Below are positions 48,191 through 56,161 of a DNA stretch of 64,000 nucleotides, piece after piece; within the stretch, counting starts at the first letter, position 1, and each line of letters begins with the position of its first letter. Position numbers and translations under genes: made by a program. The DNA comes from Nocardioides sp. Soil797. GTDB lineage: Bacteria; Actinomycetota; Actinomycetes; Propionibacteriales; Nocardioidaceae. The notes below the pieces were generated by a model. It had not been told where the DNA came from and did no database searches. It worked only from the letters and a program-made list of their open reading frames with translations. Location of the stretch: NCBI GenBank assembly GCA_001429555.1, contig LMSR01000015.1, forward strand, positions 458,410 to 522,409, read 5' to 3'.

Positions 48191-48647
48191 CGAGGACGCC
48201 GGTGCGCACGGCACGGAAGGGCAGCTGACGCTCGACCGAGACGTGGGGTGAGAGCCCCAGGCACTGCTCGACGACGGCCAGGAACCGATCGGACTCGCGC
48301 ACCAGGTCGTCGGCCTCGCGCTCGGTGACCGCCCGACTCGAGCCCGCCTCGGCGGCAGCACGCTTGGCGGCACCGGAGGCAAAGAACGTCGCCCATTCGG
48401 AGAGCTCGGGGGCCACCTCGGCGAGCAGCACCCAGGCATTCTTCTGGGCACGCCGTCGGCTGGTCGTCGGCACCGGCACCGCCTTGGTCGCGATCAGGGC
48501 CGCGGCGGCCCGCAGCGCTGCGACATGGGCACAGGCATAACGAGCAGGCACCTCCGTCGCGGTGATCGCCTCGCGCAGGGACTCCGCGGCTCGTTCGAGG
48601 TAGGAGTGGGTCGTTGCCGGGAGGCAGTAGGGGTTCATCGTGGTCAT
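48165..48647 (-). CDS. SAV_6107-type HEPN domain protein in the SOS operon
   Basis: The 160-residue helical protein begins MTTMNPYCLPATTHSYLERAAESL and includes ARYACAHVAALRAAAALIA and KNAWVLLAEVAPELSEWATFF, matching the actinobacterial SAV_6107-like HEPN family. HEPN folds include RNases and helical partners of nucleotidyltransferases; no clear RxxxxH RNase motif is visible here. The ATG at 48647 is chosen over frames starting further upstream. It lies 13 bases after the DUF6504 stop and overlaps dnaE2 by 26 bases, so the three are one operon. Confidence 0.85.
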   Translation of the reverse strand: MTTMNPYCLPATTHSYLERAAESLREAITATEVPARYACAHVAALRAAAALIATKAVPVPTTSRRRAQKNAWVLLAEVAPELSEWATFFASGAAKRAAAEAGSSRAVTEREADDLVRESDRFLAVVEQCLGLSPHVSVERQLPFRAVRTGVLDEQAGRSA

Positions 48648-48660
48648 GGTCGTCCGCCCT

Positions 48661-49053
48661 TCAATCCGCACAGCCGAGGAGCTGCCAGTTGCCGTCGGTC
48701 CAGGAGAAGGCGAGGTCGAAGACCCCCGTGCTGGCCATGCCGTTGCCGGCCTCGACCCGCCACATCTCCCGTTCTGAGAGCAGTCCAGCACTGGCCACCG
48801 ACAGTCCCCTGTCGGCCGACCTGTCGGCCGATCGGCTGGCTGATCGACTGGCCAGTTCGTCCCCGTCGGTCCCGACCAGGGCCCGGGCATCGGCCGACTG
48901 CCACCACGGCCCGGTCTCCACCCAGTGCGCGACGACCTCGCGCACCTTCCACAACTTGCCGCGCCAGAGGAACTGCTCGGGCGCCTCGACCTGACGGCCG
49001 GGCTGTCCCACCATTCCCCTGCGCACTTCCACGGGATCGTCGTAGCGACGCAT
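48661..49053 (-). CDS. DUF6504 protein, first gene of the SOS operon
   Basis: The 130-residue protein opens MRRYDDPVEVRRG and has APEQFLWRGKLWKVREVVAHWVE, the DUF6504 core, then an Arg/Ser/Asp repeat (SRSASRSADRSADRG) and a beta strand ending FDLAFSWTDGNWQLLGCAD. The ATG at 49053 has AAGGAG 6 bases upstream. DUF6504 genes are usually found with Y-family polymerase or ImuB genes in actinobacteria; its role is unknown. The frame is open up to 49266 across the SOS box, but that extension is not protein-like. Confidence 0.83.
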   Translation of the reverse strand: MRRYDDPVEVRRGMVGQPGRQVEAPEQFLWRGKLWKVREVVAHWVETGPWWQSADARALVGTDGDELASRSASRSADRSADRGLSVASAGLLSEREMWRVEAGNGMASTGVFDLAFSWTDGNWQLLGCAD

Positions 49054-49240
49054 GTGCTGCTCCTTCCCCAGAGCCTTCAGACGGGTGCTTCGTGACGGTT
49101 CGACCCCTGTCTTCTCGACCCCTCGACCCCCGGTGCTGCAGTGCTGCCATGCTGCGGTGCTCACGCTCCCGATGCTGCTGGCATGGGGACATGCGTGATC
49201 CCGGTGGAGGCGGGGGTCGAGGTCGCCCCCACCGGGCTGG

Positions 49241-49256
49241 TCGAACATTTGTTCGA
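49241..49256 (-). promoter_or_regulatory. LexA (SOS) box upstream of DUF6504–HEPN–dnaE2
   Basis: TCGAACATTTGTTCGA is a perfect match to the actinobacterial/Gram-positive LexA operator TCGAACNNNNGTTCGA. It lies 188 bases before the DUF6504 ATG. A TTGATC at 49261-49266 on the minus strand may be part of the promoter it covers. Confidence 0.9.
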
Positions 49257-49329
49257 ACAAGATCAAGGTACACCGGCCCCCGGACAGGACTCAACCCCTG
49301 TCCACCGAAATCGGGGCAGGCTCAGCCGA

Positions 49330-49710
49330 TCACTCGGCAGGTGTCGCGGTCTCGACGGTGAACCCGACGAAGTCGTCACCGCACGTCTCGGTGCCCTCGG
49401 TGCGCAGCACGTGTCGTTCGGGTGCGTCGGGGTCGACACAGGCGCTGAGGGCCTCCCCGGGCATCCAGCCCGTGTTCGAGATCCACGTCTGATGGGCGAA
49501 GCTCTGACCGGCGACGCGATAGGTGTAGTCGACCTCGTGCCCACTGCGGTGACCGCTGCGGGCCTCCTTCTCGGAGTGGGTGACCTTGATCTCGACCTGC
49601 TTCATCAGGTCACTCTGGTCACCGGTGTTCGACAGGACGAACCAGAGCAGGCCGAACAGGAGGACGAAGCCCACACCGACCACGGCCAGGCACCCGATCG
49701 CACCCTTCAC
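49330..49710 (-). CDS. DUF3592-like membrane-anchored protein
   Basis: The 126-residue protein has one N-terminal membrane helix (GCLAVVGVGFVLLFGLLWFV, about residues 6-25). A beta-rich exported domain follows, with VDYTYRVAGQSFAHQTWIS, like DUF3592 proteins, and two later cysteines. It overlaps the upstream gene by 4 bases and ends the four-gene WXG-like operon. Function is unknown. Confidence 0.7.
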   Translation of the reverse strand: MKGAIGCLAVVGVGFVLLFGLLWFVLSNTGDQSDLMKQVEIKVTHSEKEARSGHRSGHEVDYTYRVAGQSFAHQTWISNTGWMPGEALSACVDPDAPERHVLRTEGTETCGDDFVGFTVETATPAE

Positions 49711-50192
49711 GAGGACCCGGTCCAGGGCTCGACGACGAGCCTCGAAGAGATCTCCGCGGCGAGCTCCCGGCCGTTCTCGTGGTCGCGCACCATCACCTGC
49801 ACCACGTGCATGTGGGCGCCGTCGGTGGTCACCACCAACCGGTTGCGCACGTCCGTGCCCCGCTGGGTGCCGTCGACATCCGCGGCCGCGGACCCCACGG
49901 CACCGTCCACGCGTACGTCGACTCCGGCGCGCACCCGGGAGTCGGCACCCGCATCGAGCTGCTTGCGGATCCTCTCGACCTCCCAGTTGAGGTGGTCCGC
50001 CACGCCCTTCTGGGTGCCCAGCCTGGTGTCACGGACCGCCACCGAGAGGCTGATCAGCTCCCTGCCGTCCCCGAGCCATTGCCACATCTCACCGTGCTCG
50101 CCGCTGTAGTGGCTCGGCCGGACGGATGGCGTGGGCAGTGTCATCGGTCCCACGCCCGTGGAGGTGAGTGTGGTCAACACGTTGGGCATCAC
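49707..50192 (-). CDS. Hypothetical protein of the WXG-like operon (possible LpqN/PsbP-type fold)
   Basis: The 161-residue protein has no membrane segment or cysteine. Its second half, RNRLVVTTDGAHMHVVQVMVRDHENG, followed by AAEISSRLVVEPW, resembles the paired strands and last helix of LpqN/DUF1795-like proteins, but the match is weak. It starts at a GTG (50192) or ATG (50189) overlapping the stop of the large WXG-like gene. It could be a chaperone or immunity partner of that gene's product; that is inference from position only. Confidence 0.55.
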   Translation of the reverse strand: MMPNVLTTLTSTGVGPMTLPTPSVRPSHYSGEHGEMWQWLGDGRELISLSVAVRDTRLGTQKGVADHLNWEVERIRKQLDAGADSRVRAGVDVRVDGAVGSAAADVDGTQRGTDVRNRLVVTTDGAHMHVVQVMVRDHENGRELAAEISSRLVVEPWTGSS

Positions 50193-51763
50193 TTTCCGGA
50201 AGGCAGTTTCGAGAGATCCAGCGGGACCAGGTGGTCAGAGCCCGCAGGACGGACCAGGACCACGTTGGCCGACTCGATCTTGGCGCCGTACTTGACCTCG
50301 GCCTCGGCGACCTTGAGGTCGATCTCGTGGTCCTCGTCGACGAGCGTCTCGACGGTGGTCTGGCGGATCACGACCCGACCGTTGTCCATGGCCAGCTCGG
50401 CCGCCTGGTCCATGTCTCCACGTCCGACCGCATCCATGATCTGGTCCTTGGCCGGGTTGTCGTCGGCGATCTTCAGCTCCACGTCGAGGCCCTGCCCGGT
50501 CTTGGTTCCCGCAGGCATCTCGATGCCGAGCTTCTCGTTGAGGGCGCTGGCCTCCATCTTGCCGGTGAGCGTGAAGTCCTTGAAGTCACCGGTGTTGCTG
50601 ACCTTGAGCTCGCCGGCCATCTCGACCGACCCGTCCCTGCCGTCCTGGCCACCCATGTCACTGACCGACAGGTTTCCACTCACCTTGACGCCGATCTGAT
50701 CGGTGGCCCAGTCGTAGTAGGCATCGAGTCGACCGGAGGCGGTGCCCTCCCCGAGAGGCGTGTCGAACTCGACCTCACCCTTGCCGTAGACACCGGTCTT
50801 GAAGCTGGTGATGTCCTGGGCCATGACGTAGTCGGCGACGTTGCTCACCACCGTCGACCCGGGGCTCATGTAGTCGGAGAAGCCGTCGAAGTCCAAGGTG
50901 GCGTCGTCCAGCCCGTCGAGGAAGTCCTGGGCCTCCTTGGCCGACTTGAAGGTCAGCTCGAGCTCGGTGGTTCCTCCCGCAGACACGTCCGCCTCGGTAC
51001 CACCCACCTCGATCTCGCGCCCGAGGCCGGCCTCCAGCGCGAGTGACATCTTGACGGTGCCGTCGGCCATCACGACGTACTTGGCCTCGGCCTTGCCCTC
51101 CAGCTCCCAGCTCGCGAACTCGGCCTCGGCCTCGAGGTAGGCGCTGATCGTGCTGATCGCGATGTCCCCGCCCAGGAGCTCGATGAGCTCCTCCTGGGTG
51201 AGGTCATCCATGGACGGCGGCAGCTGGACCGATGCATCGGCCAAGGACTCGTCACCTCCGTCGACCTTGCCCTTGGCGGCGTCGTCGAGCGCCTTGGCCA
51301 GGGCCGTGTCCGCGGTGTCGGCATCGGTGAGCGCCTGCCTGATGTCATCCGCGATCGAGGTGATCTTGCGCGAGGCGTGGGATGCGTCCACCTCGGAGGC
51401 ATATTCGGTCGGGTCGGACACCGTGCCGGTCTTGTGGTCGACGGTGAACCCGTTCCCCTTCGCCAGGGTGATCGCGTCGGAGAGCAGTTGCTTGGCCGAC
51501 TTCATCTGCTTCTCGGCCTCGACCAGGGAGACTGCGATGTCGGAGACCTCGGCCACCATGTCGTTGAGTCGGAGACGCAGCTTCTCGTGCGAGGTGCGGG
51601 CGTTGTCCCCCGCCTGACTCGCCCACGACCAGGGTGGCACCGAGTCGTCGATCTCGTCCTGGAGGTCGACCAGCGCCTTGCGTTGCTTCACGAGCACGTC
51701 GGTCACGCTGTCGAGGTCAGCAGGCTTCCAGTCGAGGAGGTTGTCGATGGAGACCACGGTCAC
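50189..51763 (-). CDS. Large WXG100/LXG-like protein with long unknown C-terminal domain
   Basis: The 524-residue protein has a helical N-terminal region (residues 1-140) with PPWSWASQAGDNARTSHEKLRLRLNDMV and long amphipathic helices, typical of substrates of type VII secretion. A helical linker and a C-terminal beta-rich region (about 200-524) follow, with alternating strands such as EAKYVVMADGTVKMSLALEA and GVKVSGNLSVSDMGG, and no known toxin motif. It starts at a GTG overlapping the small upstream partner by 4 bases. It has no signal peptide. Confidence 0.65.
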   Translation of the reverse strand: MTVVSIDNLLDWKPADLDSVTDVLVKQRKALVDLQDEIDDSVPPWSWASQAGDNARTSHEKLRLRLNDMVAEVSDIAVSLVEAEKQMKSAKQLLSDAITLAKGNGFTVDHKTGTVSDPTEYASEVDASHASRKITSIADDIRQALTDADTADTALAKALDDAAKGKVDGGDESLADASVQLPPSMDDLTQEELIELLGGDIAISTISAYLEAEAEFASWELEGKAEAKYVVMADGTVKMSLALEAGLGREIEVGGTEADVSAGGTTELELTFKSAKEAQDFLDGLDDATLDFDGFSDYMSPGSTVVSNVADYVMAQDITSFKTGVYGKGEVEFDTPLGEGTASGRLDAYYDWATDQIGVKVSGNLSVSDMGGQDGRDGSVEMAGELKVSNTGDFKDFTLTGKMEASALNEKLGIEMPAGTKTGQGLDVELKIADDNPAKDQIMDAVGRGDMDQAAELAMDNGRVVIRQTTVETLVDEDHEIDLKVAEAEVKYGAKIESANVVLVRPAGSDHLVPLDLSKLPSGK

Positions 51764-52074
51764 TGCACTCCTCTGAGGTGGTGCCGCTCGAACTGGCGCT
51801 GTCGCAGGTCGGCGGCATAGTCAGCGGCGTCGTACGAGTCGGCGCTCTTCTTCTGCTCACCGGCCTCGGTCACCGCGTCGTCGTGCCACTTCTTGAACCG
51901 GGACTTCCACGCCGTGCTCAGAGCGGTGGCCTTCGGCCCGCTCTTGCTCCCGGGCAGCGCGATTGCGATGTCGTCCACGTCGGCACTCGGGTCCGCACCC
52001 TTCACACCGCTCGCGGCTGCCTTCAACTTCTTTGCGGCAGCATTGATGTCGGCCACGACGACTTCGAATCCCAT
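51760..52074 (-). CDS. Small WXG100-like helical protein
   Basis: The 104-residue protein begins MGFEVVVADINAAAKKLKAAASG, then has a turn region and AWKSRFKKWHDDAVTEAGEQKKSADSYDAADYAA, which recalls the helix-turn-helix and C-terminal YxxxD-type signal of WXG100 and related EsxA/EspA-like proteins (YDAAD here). The ATG at 52074 has AAGGGG 4 bases upstream. It and the next gene probably form a secreted pair. No ESX core genes are in the window. Confidence 0.65.
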   Translation of the reverse strand: MGFEVVVADINAAAKKLKAAASGVKGADPSADVDDIAIALPGSKSGPKATALSTAWKSRFKKWHDDAVTEAGEQKKSADSYDAADYAADLRQRQFERHHLRGVQ

Positions 52075-52157
52075 GTATCCCCTTCGTCTCCGGCGACTGC
52101 TCTGCCGGACCTCTCCGACCGCAAACATCTTGACGCATCATTGTCACCCGGCACGGA

Positions 52158-52163
52158 TAGGGT
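52158..52163 (+). promoter_or_regulatory. Leaderless-type -10 box for the second YbaK gene
   Basis: TAGGGT lies 7 bases before the ATG at 52171, in the 96-base divergent gap with the WXG-like operon. Confidence 0.45.
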
Positions 52164-52170
52164 CTGCGAC

Positions 52171-52635
52171 ATGGCCGAACATCCATCCATCGAGAAGTTC
52201 CGCGCAGTCCTCGCCGAGAAGGGCGGCACCGGCGAGATCGTCGTGCTCCCCGACTCGGTGCACACCGCAGTGCTGGCCGCGGAGGCGCTGGGCTGCGAGG
52301 TCGGCGCGATCGCCAACAGCCTGCTCTTCGACGCAGGCGGCAAGCCGGTGCTGATCCTGACCAGCGGATCGCACCGGGTGGACACGAAGAAGGTGGAGCC
52401 GATCACCGGTCCCCTCAAGCGCGCCAAGCCCGACTTCGTCAGGCACCACACCGGCCAGGTGATCGGCGGGGTCTCCCCCATCGCCCACCCGTCTCCGGTG
52501 CCGACGTACGTCGACCCCTGGCTGCGCACGTACGACGTGGTGTGGGCGGCCGCGGGCCACCCCGCCGCGGTGTTCAGCACGACGTACGACGAACTCGTCA
52601 CGATGACCGGTGCCACCGAGCTAGAAGTGGAGTAG
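52171..52635 (+). CDS. YbaK/ProX-type aminoacyl-tRNA editing domain protein
   Basis: The 154-residue protein matches the YbaK fold: DSVHTAVLAAEALGCEVGAIANSLLFD, PVLILTSGSHRVDTKKV, HHTGQVIGGVSPIAHPSPVPTYVD and an extended last strand. The catalytic-site lysine of YbaK is replaced by the VGAIANSL segment, as in the less-studied YbaK-like proteins, so its tRNA substrate may differ from that of the gene at 7312. The arsC-like gene follows after 8 bases. Confidence 0.87.
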   Translation: MAEHPSIEKFRAVLAEKGGTGEIVVLPDSVHTAVLAAEALGCEVGAIANSLLFDAGGKPVLILTSGSHRVDTKKVEPITGPLKRAKPDFVRHHTGQVIGGVSPIAHPSPVPTYVDPWLRTYDVVWAAAGHPAAVFSTTYDELVTMTGATELEVE

Positions 52636-52643
52636 GAATTCCG

Positions 52644-53003
52644 ATGGAGATCTGGATCAACCCCGCCTGCTCGAAGTGCCGCACCGCGGTGAGCGCGCTC
52701 GATGACGCGGGCAACGAGTACACCCAGCGTCGCTACCTCGACGACCCGCCGACGGTCGCCGAGATCGAGGACGTGCTGGCCAACCTGCAGCTCGACCCGT
52801 GGCACATCGCGCGGCTGAACGAGCCGATTGCCAAGGAGATCGCCCTCAAGGACGTGCCCAAGGACGACGAGCACCGCGCCGACTGGGTGGCCGCCCTGGC
52901 CGCGCACCCCAAGCTGATCCAGCGCCCGATCATCACGCTCGACGACGGCACCGCCGTGGTCGCCCGCGACGACGAGACGCTGGCGCGGGTGCTCGACTCC
53001 TGA
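52644..53003 (+). CDS. ArsC/Spx-family thioredoxin-fold protein
   Basis: The 119-residue protein begins MEIWINPACSKCRTAVSALD, with the redox cysteine of the ArsC family. LLNEP-like ARLNEPIAKEI and RPIITLDDGTAVVARDDETLARVL carry the conserved QRP arginine. The second cysteine in CSKC is not usual. It may be an arsenate reductase of the glutaredoxin-coupled class or a YffB-like protein of unknown substrate. No other arsenic genes are near. It is translated with the YbaK-like gene. Confidence 0.85.
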   Translation: MEIWINPACSKCRTAVSALDDAGNEYTQRRYLDDPPTVAEIEDVLANLQLDPWHIARLNEPIAKEIALKDVPKDDEHRADWVAALAAHPKLIQRPIITLDDGTAVVARDDETLARVLDS

Positions 53004-53056
53004 CGCGCGCCACTCCGAGCCGACTGCGAAGGGCGACAGTTCCCGCAGAACCGGCC

Positions 53057-53062
53057 TAGAGT
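53057..53062 (+). promoter_or_regulatory. Leaderless-type -10 box for the DUF4126 gene
   Basis: TAGAGT lies 7 bases before the GTG at 53070. It also supports that GTG as the start. Confidence 0.5.
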
Positions 53063-53069
53063 CACGCTC

Positions 53070-53660
53070 GTGGAATCACTTGCGTTGGTGTTCTCCAACG
53101 GCTGGGCCAGTGGCGTCAACGCCTACCTGGTCGTCCTCGTGATGGGGATCGCGGAACGACTCGGGGTCAGCGACATCCCCAACGTTCTCGGCAGCTGGCA
53201 GGTGCTGGCCATCGCCGGGTTCATGTACGCGATGGAGTTCGTGGCCGACAAGATCCCCCTCATCGACTCGACCTGGGACACCATCTCCACGGCGGTCCGG
53301 CCGACGATCGGCGCTGTCCTGGGCGTGCTCGTGGCCGGCGAGTCCGACTCACTCAACGGCGCGATCGCCGGTGTGGTCGGCGGTGGCAGCGCGCTGGCCT
53401 CCCACCTGGTCAAGATGGGCGGCCGGATGGCGATCAACTCCTCACCCGAGCCGGTCACCAACATCACCGCCAGCGTCGCCGAGGACTTCGCCGTGCTGGG
53501 CGTCGTGTGGTTCGCCATCGAGCACCCGGTCGCCGCGGCGGTGGTTGCCGCCATCCTCCTGGTCGCCGGGTTCGTGGTGCTCTACTACGTGGCCAGACTG
53601 ATCCGGAAGTTCTGGCGCCGCTGGCGGGGCAGGGACCGGCGGCCGCCGGCGTACGCCTGA
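53070..53660 (+). CDS. DUF4126 membrane protein
   Basis: The 196-residue protein has about five membrane segments. The family signature is GWASGVNAYLVVLVMGIAERLG, EFVADKIPLIDSTWDTISTAVRPTIGAVLG (in parts) and VVGGGSALASHLVKMGGRM. A basic C-terminal tail follows. The function is unknown. It precedes the CrtI-like gene, which has its own leaderless promoter. Confidence 0.88.
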   Translation: MESLALVFSNGWASGVNAYLVVLVMGIAERLGVSDIPNVLGSWQVLAIAGFMYAMEFVADKIPLIDSTWDTISTAVRPTIGAVLGVLVAGESDSLNGAIAGVVGGGSALASHLVKMGGRMAINSSPEPVTNITASVAEDFAVLGVVWFAIEHPVAAAVVAAILLVAGFVVLYYVARLIRKFWRRWRGRDRRPPAYA

Positions 53661-53764
53661 GCACGAGGGCGTCCCGGCGGGGCCATGTCGCTCAAGTCTC
53701 GGCCGTCGCGAGCGTCGCATCTGCTGAGCGCATCGCCAGGCCGAGGACTTGGGGGGACATGGCC

Positions 53765-53770
53765 TAGGGT
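53765..53770 (+). promoter_or_regulatory. Leaderless-type -10 box for the CrtI-like gene
   Basis: TAGGGT lies 6 bases before the ATG at 53777. Confidence 0.5.
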
Positions 53771-53776
53771 GCTGCC

Positions 53777-55078
53777 ATGTCGCGCGCGGTGGTGATCGGT
53801 GGAGGCTTCGGTGGCATGGCGTCGGCCGCCCGGTTGGCCAAGCTGGGACACGAGGTCACCCTCGTCGAGCGACTTCCCCGCCTCGGCGGCGCGATGGGCA
53901 CGGTCGAGAAGGACGGGTTCACCTGGGATGCCGGCCCGTCGGCGACGTTGCTGCCCGCCGTCGTGCGCGACCTCTTCCGCAAGTCGGGTCGCCCGCTCGA
54001 GCGCGAGCTCGACCTGGTCCCCCAACCGATCATCCGCACCCACCACTTCGAGGACGACACTCGCGTCGAGCTGCCCGGTGGTTCGCGGGCGGCCCAGATC
54101 ACCGCGCTCGACGGCCTCAGGCCAGGCCTCGGCGACCAGTGGGCGTCGTACGTCGAAGCCTTCGCCGACGACTGGGAGGCGATCCGTCGCGACCACCTCG
54201 AGCGGCCATGGATCCCGGAGGTTGCCAGCAAGGAGACCACCACACGCATCTTCACCCGCGAGATGCTGGCCAAGCGCCTGAAGAAGTCGCTCAAGGACGA
54301 CAGGCTCCGGTTGCTCGCCGCCCACCCGTTCGTCTTCGACGGCCACGACCCTCGCGACGTACCGGCATGGATGGGCATGGTGTCCTACGTCGAGCAGCGC
54401 TTCGGTGCCTGGTCGATCGAAGGAGGCTTCGGCCGGCTCTCCGACGTGCTCGCCCAGCGCCTGGCGACCCGCAAGGTCACCGTGTTGCTCGACACGCAGG
54501 TCACCGACATCGTGGTCCGTGGTGGGCGCGCGGTCGCCGTGGCGACCAGTGCCGGCGAGCTCGATGCCGATGTGGTGGTGTGTGCGGTGGATCCGCGCGG
54601 CCTGCCTGCCCTGGCCTCCCACGTGCGCCGCACCATGCCGGCCATCCCGCCGGTCGTGTGCCACCTCGGCCTGAGTGGAGACGTCCCGGACCTGCCCCCC
54701 GAGTCGGTCTTCCACGGTGACCCGATGCTCGTGCTGCGCACCGGCGGCACCGCGCCCGACGGCGGGAAGGCAGTCACCATCCTGGCTCGGGGACTGCTCG
54801 CCGAGGACGTCGTCCTCGGCCTGGTCCGCAAGGGCATCAACCTCAGGCCGTTCGTCGAGGTGCGTGTCGACCGCTCGCCGAAGACCCAGGTCGAGCTGTG
54901 GGGAGGTTCGCCGATGGGCGTGCTGTGGCAGGGCCGAAACACGCTGAAGGAGCGGTTGTCGACCCGCACCCCGGTCCCCGGCGTCTACGCGGCGGGCTCC
55001 CACGCCACCCCGGGTGCCGGCGTCCCGTTCGTCGGGCTCTCCGCGGCGCTGGTCGCCCAGGAGATCGGGCCGGCCTGA
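53777..55078 (+). CDS. CrtI/phytoene desaturase-like FAD-dependent oxidoreductase
   Basis: The 433-residue protein starts with the dinucleotide-binding fold VVIGGGFGGMASAARLAKLGHEVTLVE, then LGGAMGTVEKDGFTWDAGPS, and ends with the FAD motif GVYAAGSHATPGAGVPFVGLSAALVAQEI. This matches the phytoene desaturase/NAD(P)-binding Rossmann family. No phytoene synthase is near; a GGPP synthase lies 1.1 kb downstream (56162). The substrate could be a polyprenyl or carotenoid chain, but no carotenoid cluster is visible, so this is uncertain. A family-A repeat follows the stop. Confidence 0.85.
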   Translation: MSRAVVIGGGFGGMASAARLAKLGHEVTLVERLPRLGGAMGTVEKDGFTWDAGPSATLLPAVVRDLFRKSGRPLERELDLVPQPIIRTHHFEDDTRVELPGGSRAAQITALDGLRPGLGDQWASYVEAFADDWEAIRRDHLERPWIPEVASKETTTRIFTREMLAKRLKKSLKDDRLRLLAAHPFVFDGHDPRDVPAWMGMVSYVEQRFGAWSIEGGFGRLSDVLAQRLATRKVTVLLDTQVTDIVVRGGRAVAVATSAGELDADVVVCAVDPRGLPALASHVRRTMPAIPPVVCHLGLSGDVPDLPPESVFHGDPMLVLRTGGTAPDGGKAVTILARGLLAEDVVLGLVRKGINLRPFVEVRVDRSPKTQVELWGGSPMGVLWQGRNTLKERLSTRTPVPGVYAAGSHATPGAGVPFVGLSAALVAQEIGPA

Positions 55079-55122
55079 CCGGCCTGCCCGGCCTGCCCGC
55101 GGGACACTTCGCGGCCCCACGA

Positions 55123-55168
55123 GACGTCATACGGTCCGGTCGCCCCGGCGTACGCCGCGTATGACGTT
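55123..55168. repeat. Family-A palindromic repeat, copy 3
   Basis: Arms GACGTCATACG (55123-55133) and CGTATGACGTT (55158-55168) enclose GTCCGGTCGCCCCGG and further GC-rich bases. It sits between the convergent ends of the CrtI-like gene and metF, where it could also act as a transcription stop. Confidence 0.8.
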
Positions 55169-55194
55169 GCGCCGAAGAGCTGCCGGGGCCCGGT

Positions 55195-56085
55195 TCAGAC
55201 AGTGATGCGCAGTGCCTCGAAGATCTCGCGGGTCGCCTTGGAGCGGTTCAGAGTGTAGAAGTGCAGGCCGGGGGCGCCGCCTTCGAGCAGCGTGTCGCAC
55301 AGCTCGGTCGCGATCGCGATGCCCTCGGCCCGGAGCCCCGCCTTGTCGTCCTCGAAGGGACGCAGCCGGTCGAGCGTCTCCGCCGGCAGCTCGCGTCGGG
55401 ACAGCTCGACCATGCGCCGCATCGCGTTGATGTTGAGGATCGGCATCACACCCGGGACGATCGGGATGTCGACCCCGGCCGCGCCGGCCCGCTCGACGAG
55501 GCCGAAGTAGTCGGAGGCGCGCAGGACCATGTCGGTCAGCGCGAATTCAGCGCCGGCGTCCTGCTTGGCCTTCAGCACAGCGACGTCGTCATCGAGGCTG
55601 GCCGCGTCGACGTGGCCCTCGGGGAAGGCCGCGACGCCGACGCTGACGTCGGCAGACTCCTTGATCACCTGGATCAGCTCGGAGGCGTAGTTGACGCCGC
55701 CCTCGGTGGGCTCCCACGGGGTCCCGGGGCCGCCGGGCGGGTCGCCACGAAGCGCGAGCACGTTGTGCACGCCGCTGGCAGCCAACGAGTTGAGCACGTC
55801 GCGGACCTCGTCGATCGTGTGCCCGACACAGGTCAGGTGGGCCACCGGGAGCAGCGACGTCTCCTTGGCGATGCGTCCGGTGATGGCCACGGTGGTGTCC
55901 CGGGTCGTTCCGCCGGCGCCGTAGGTCACCGACACGAACGTGGGCCGGTAGGCCTCCAACTCACGGATCGCCTGCCACAGCTGCTCTTCCCCCGCCTCGT
56001 CCTTGGGCGGGAAGAACTCGAAGGAGAACGATCGCTCACCGCTGCGGATGAGTTGCCCGATGCTGCGCGGCGTCTGCGATTCCAT
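55195..56085 (-). CDS. metF: Methylenetetrahydrofolate reductase
   Basis: This FAD enzyme reduces methylene-THF to methyl-THF for methionine synthesis. The 296-residue barrel has SFEFFPPKDEAGEEQLWQAI, FVSVTYGAGGTTRDTT, HLTCVGHTIDEVRDVLN, NVLALRGDPPGG, the FALTDMVL segment and IVPGVMPILN. The ATG at 56085 has a TAGACT box 6 bases upstream, opposite the GGPP synthase promoter. The gene order resembles Rv2172c–Rv2173 of M. tuberculosis. Confidence 0.95.
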   Translation of the reverse strand: MESQTPRSIGQLIRSGERSFSFEFFPPKDEAGEEQLWQAIRELEAYRPTFVSVTYGAGGTTRDTTVAITGRIAKETSLLPVAHLTCVGHTIDEVRDVLNSLAASGVHNVLALRGDPPGGPGTPWEPTEGGVNYASELIQVIKESADVSVGVAAFPEGHVDAASLDDDVAVLKAKQDAGAEFALTDMVLRASDYFGLVERAGAAGVDIPIVPGVMPILNINAMRRMVELSRRELPAETLDRLRPFEDDKAGLRAEGIAIATELCDTLLEGGAPGLHFYTLNRSKATREIFEALRITV

Positions 56086-56091
56086 ACCGCG

Positions 56092-56097
56092 AGTCTA
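56092..56097 (-). promoter_or_regulatory. Leaderless-type -10 box for metF
   Basis: TAGACT on the minus strand ends 6 bases before the metF ATG. Confidence 0.5.
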
Positions 56098-56149
56098 GTG
56101 ACGAGTCCCGCGGACGACGGGTGATGTCCACCCTGCAGAACCCGATGGC

Positions 56150-56155
56150 TAGGCT
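56150..56155 (+). promoter_or_regulatory. Leaderless-type -10 box for the polyprenyl synthase gene
   Basis: TAGGCT lies 6 bases before the GTG at 56162. With the metF box it forms a compact divergent promoter pair within 76 bases. Confidence 0.5.
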
Positions 56156-56161
56156 CGAGTC

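Noticed and set aside
49054..49266. Upstream extension of the DUF6504 frame through the LexA box
   Set aside because: It would put the SOS operator inside the coding region; the ATG at 49053 has a good AAGGAG and starts the family core.
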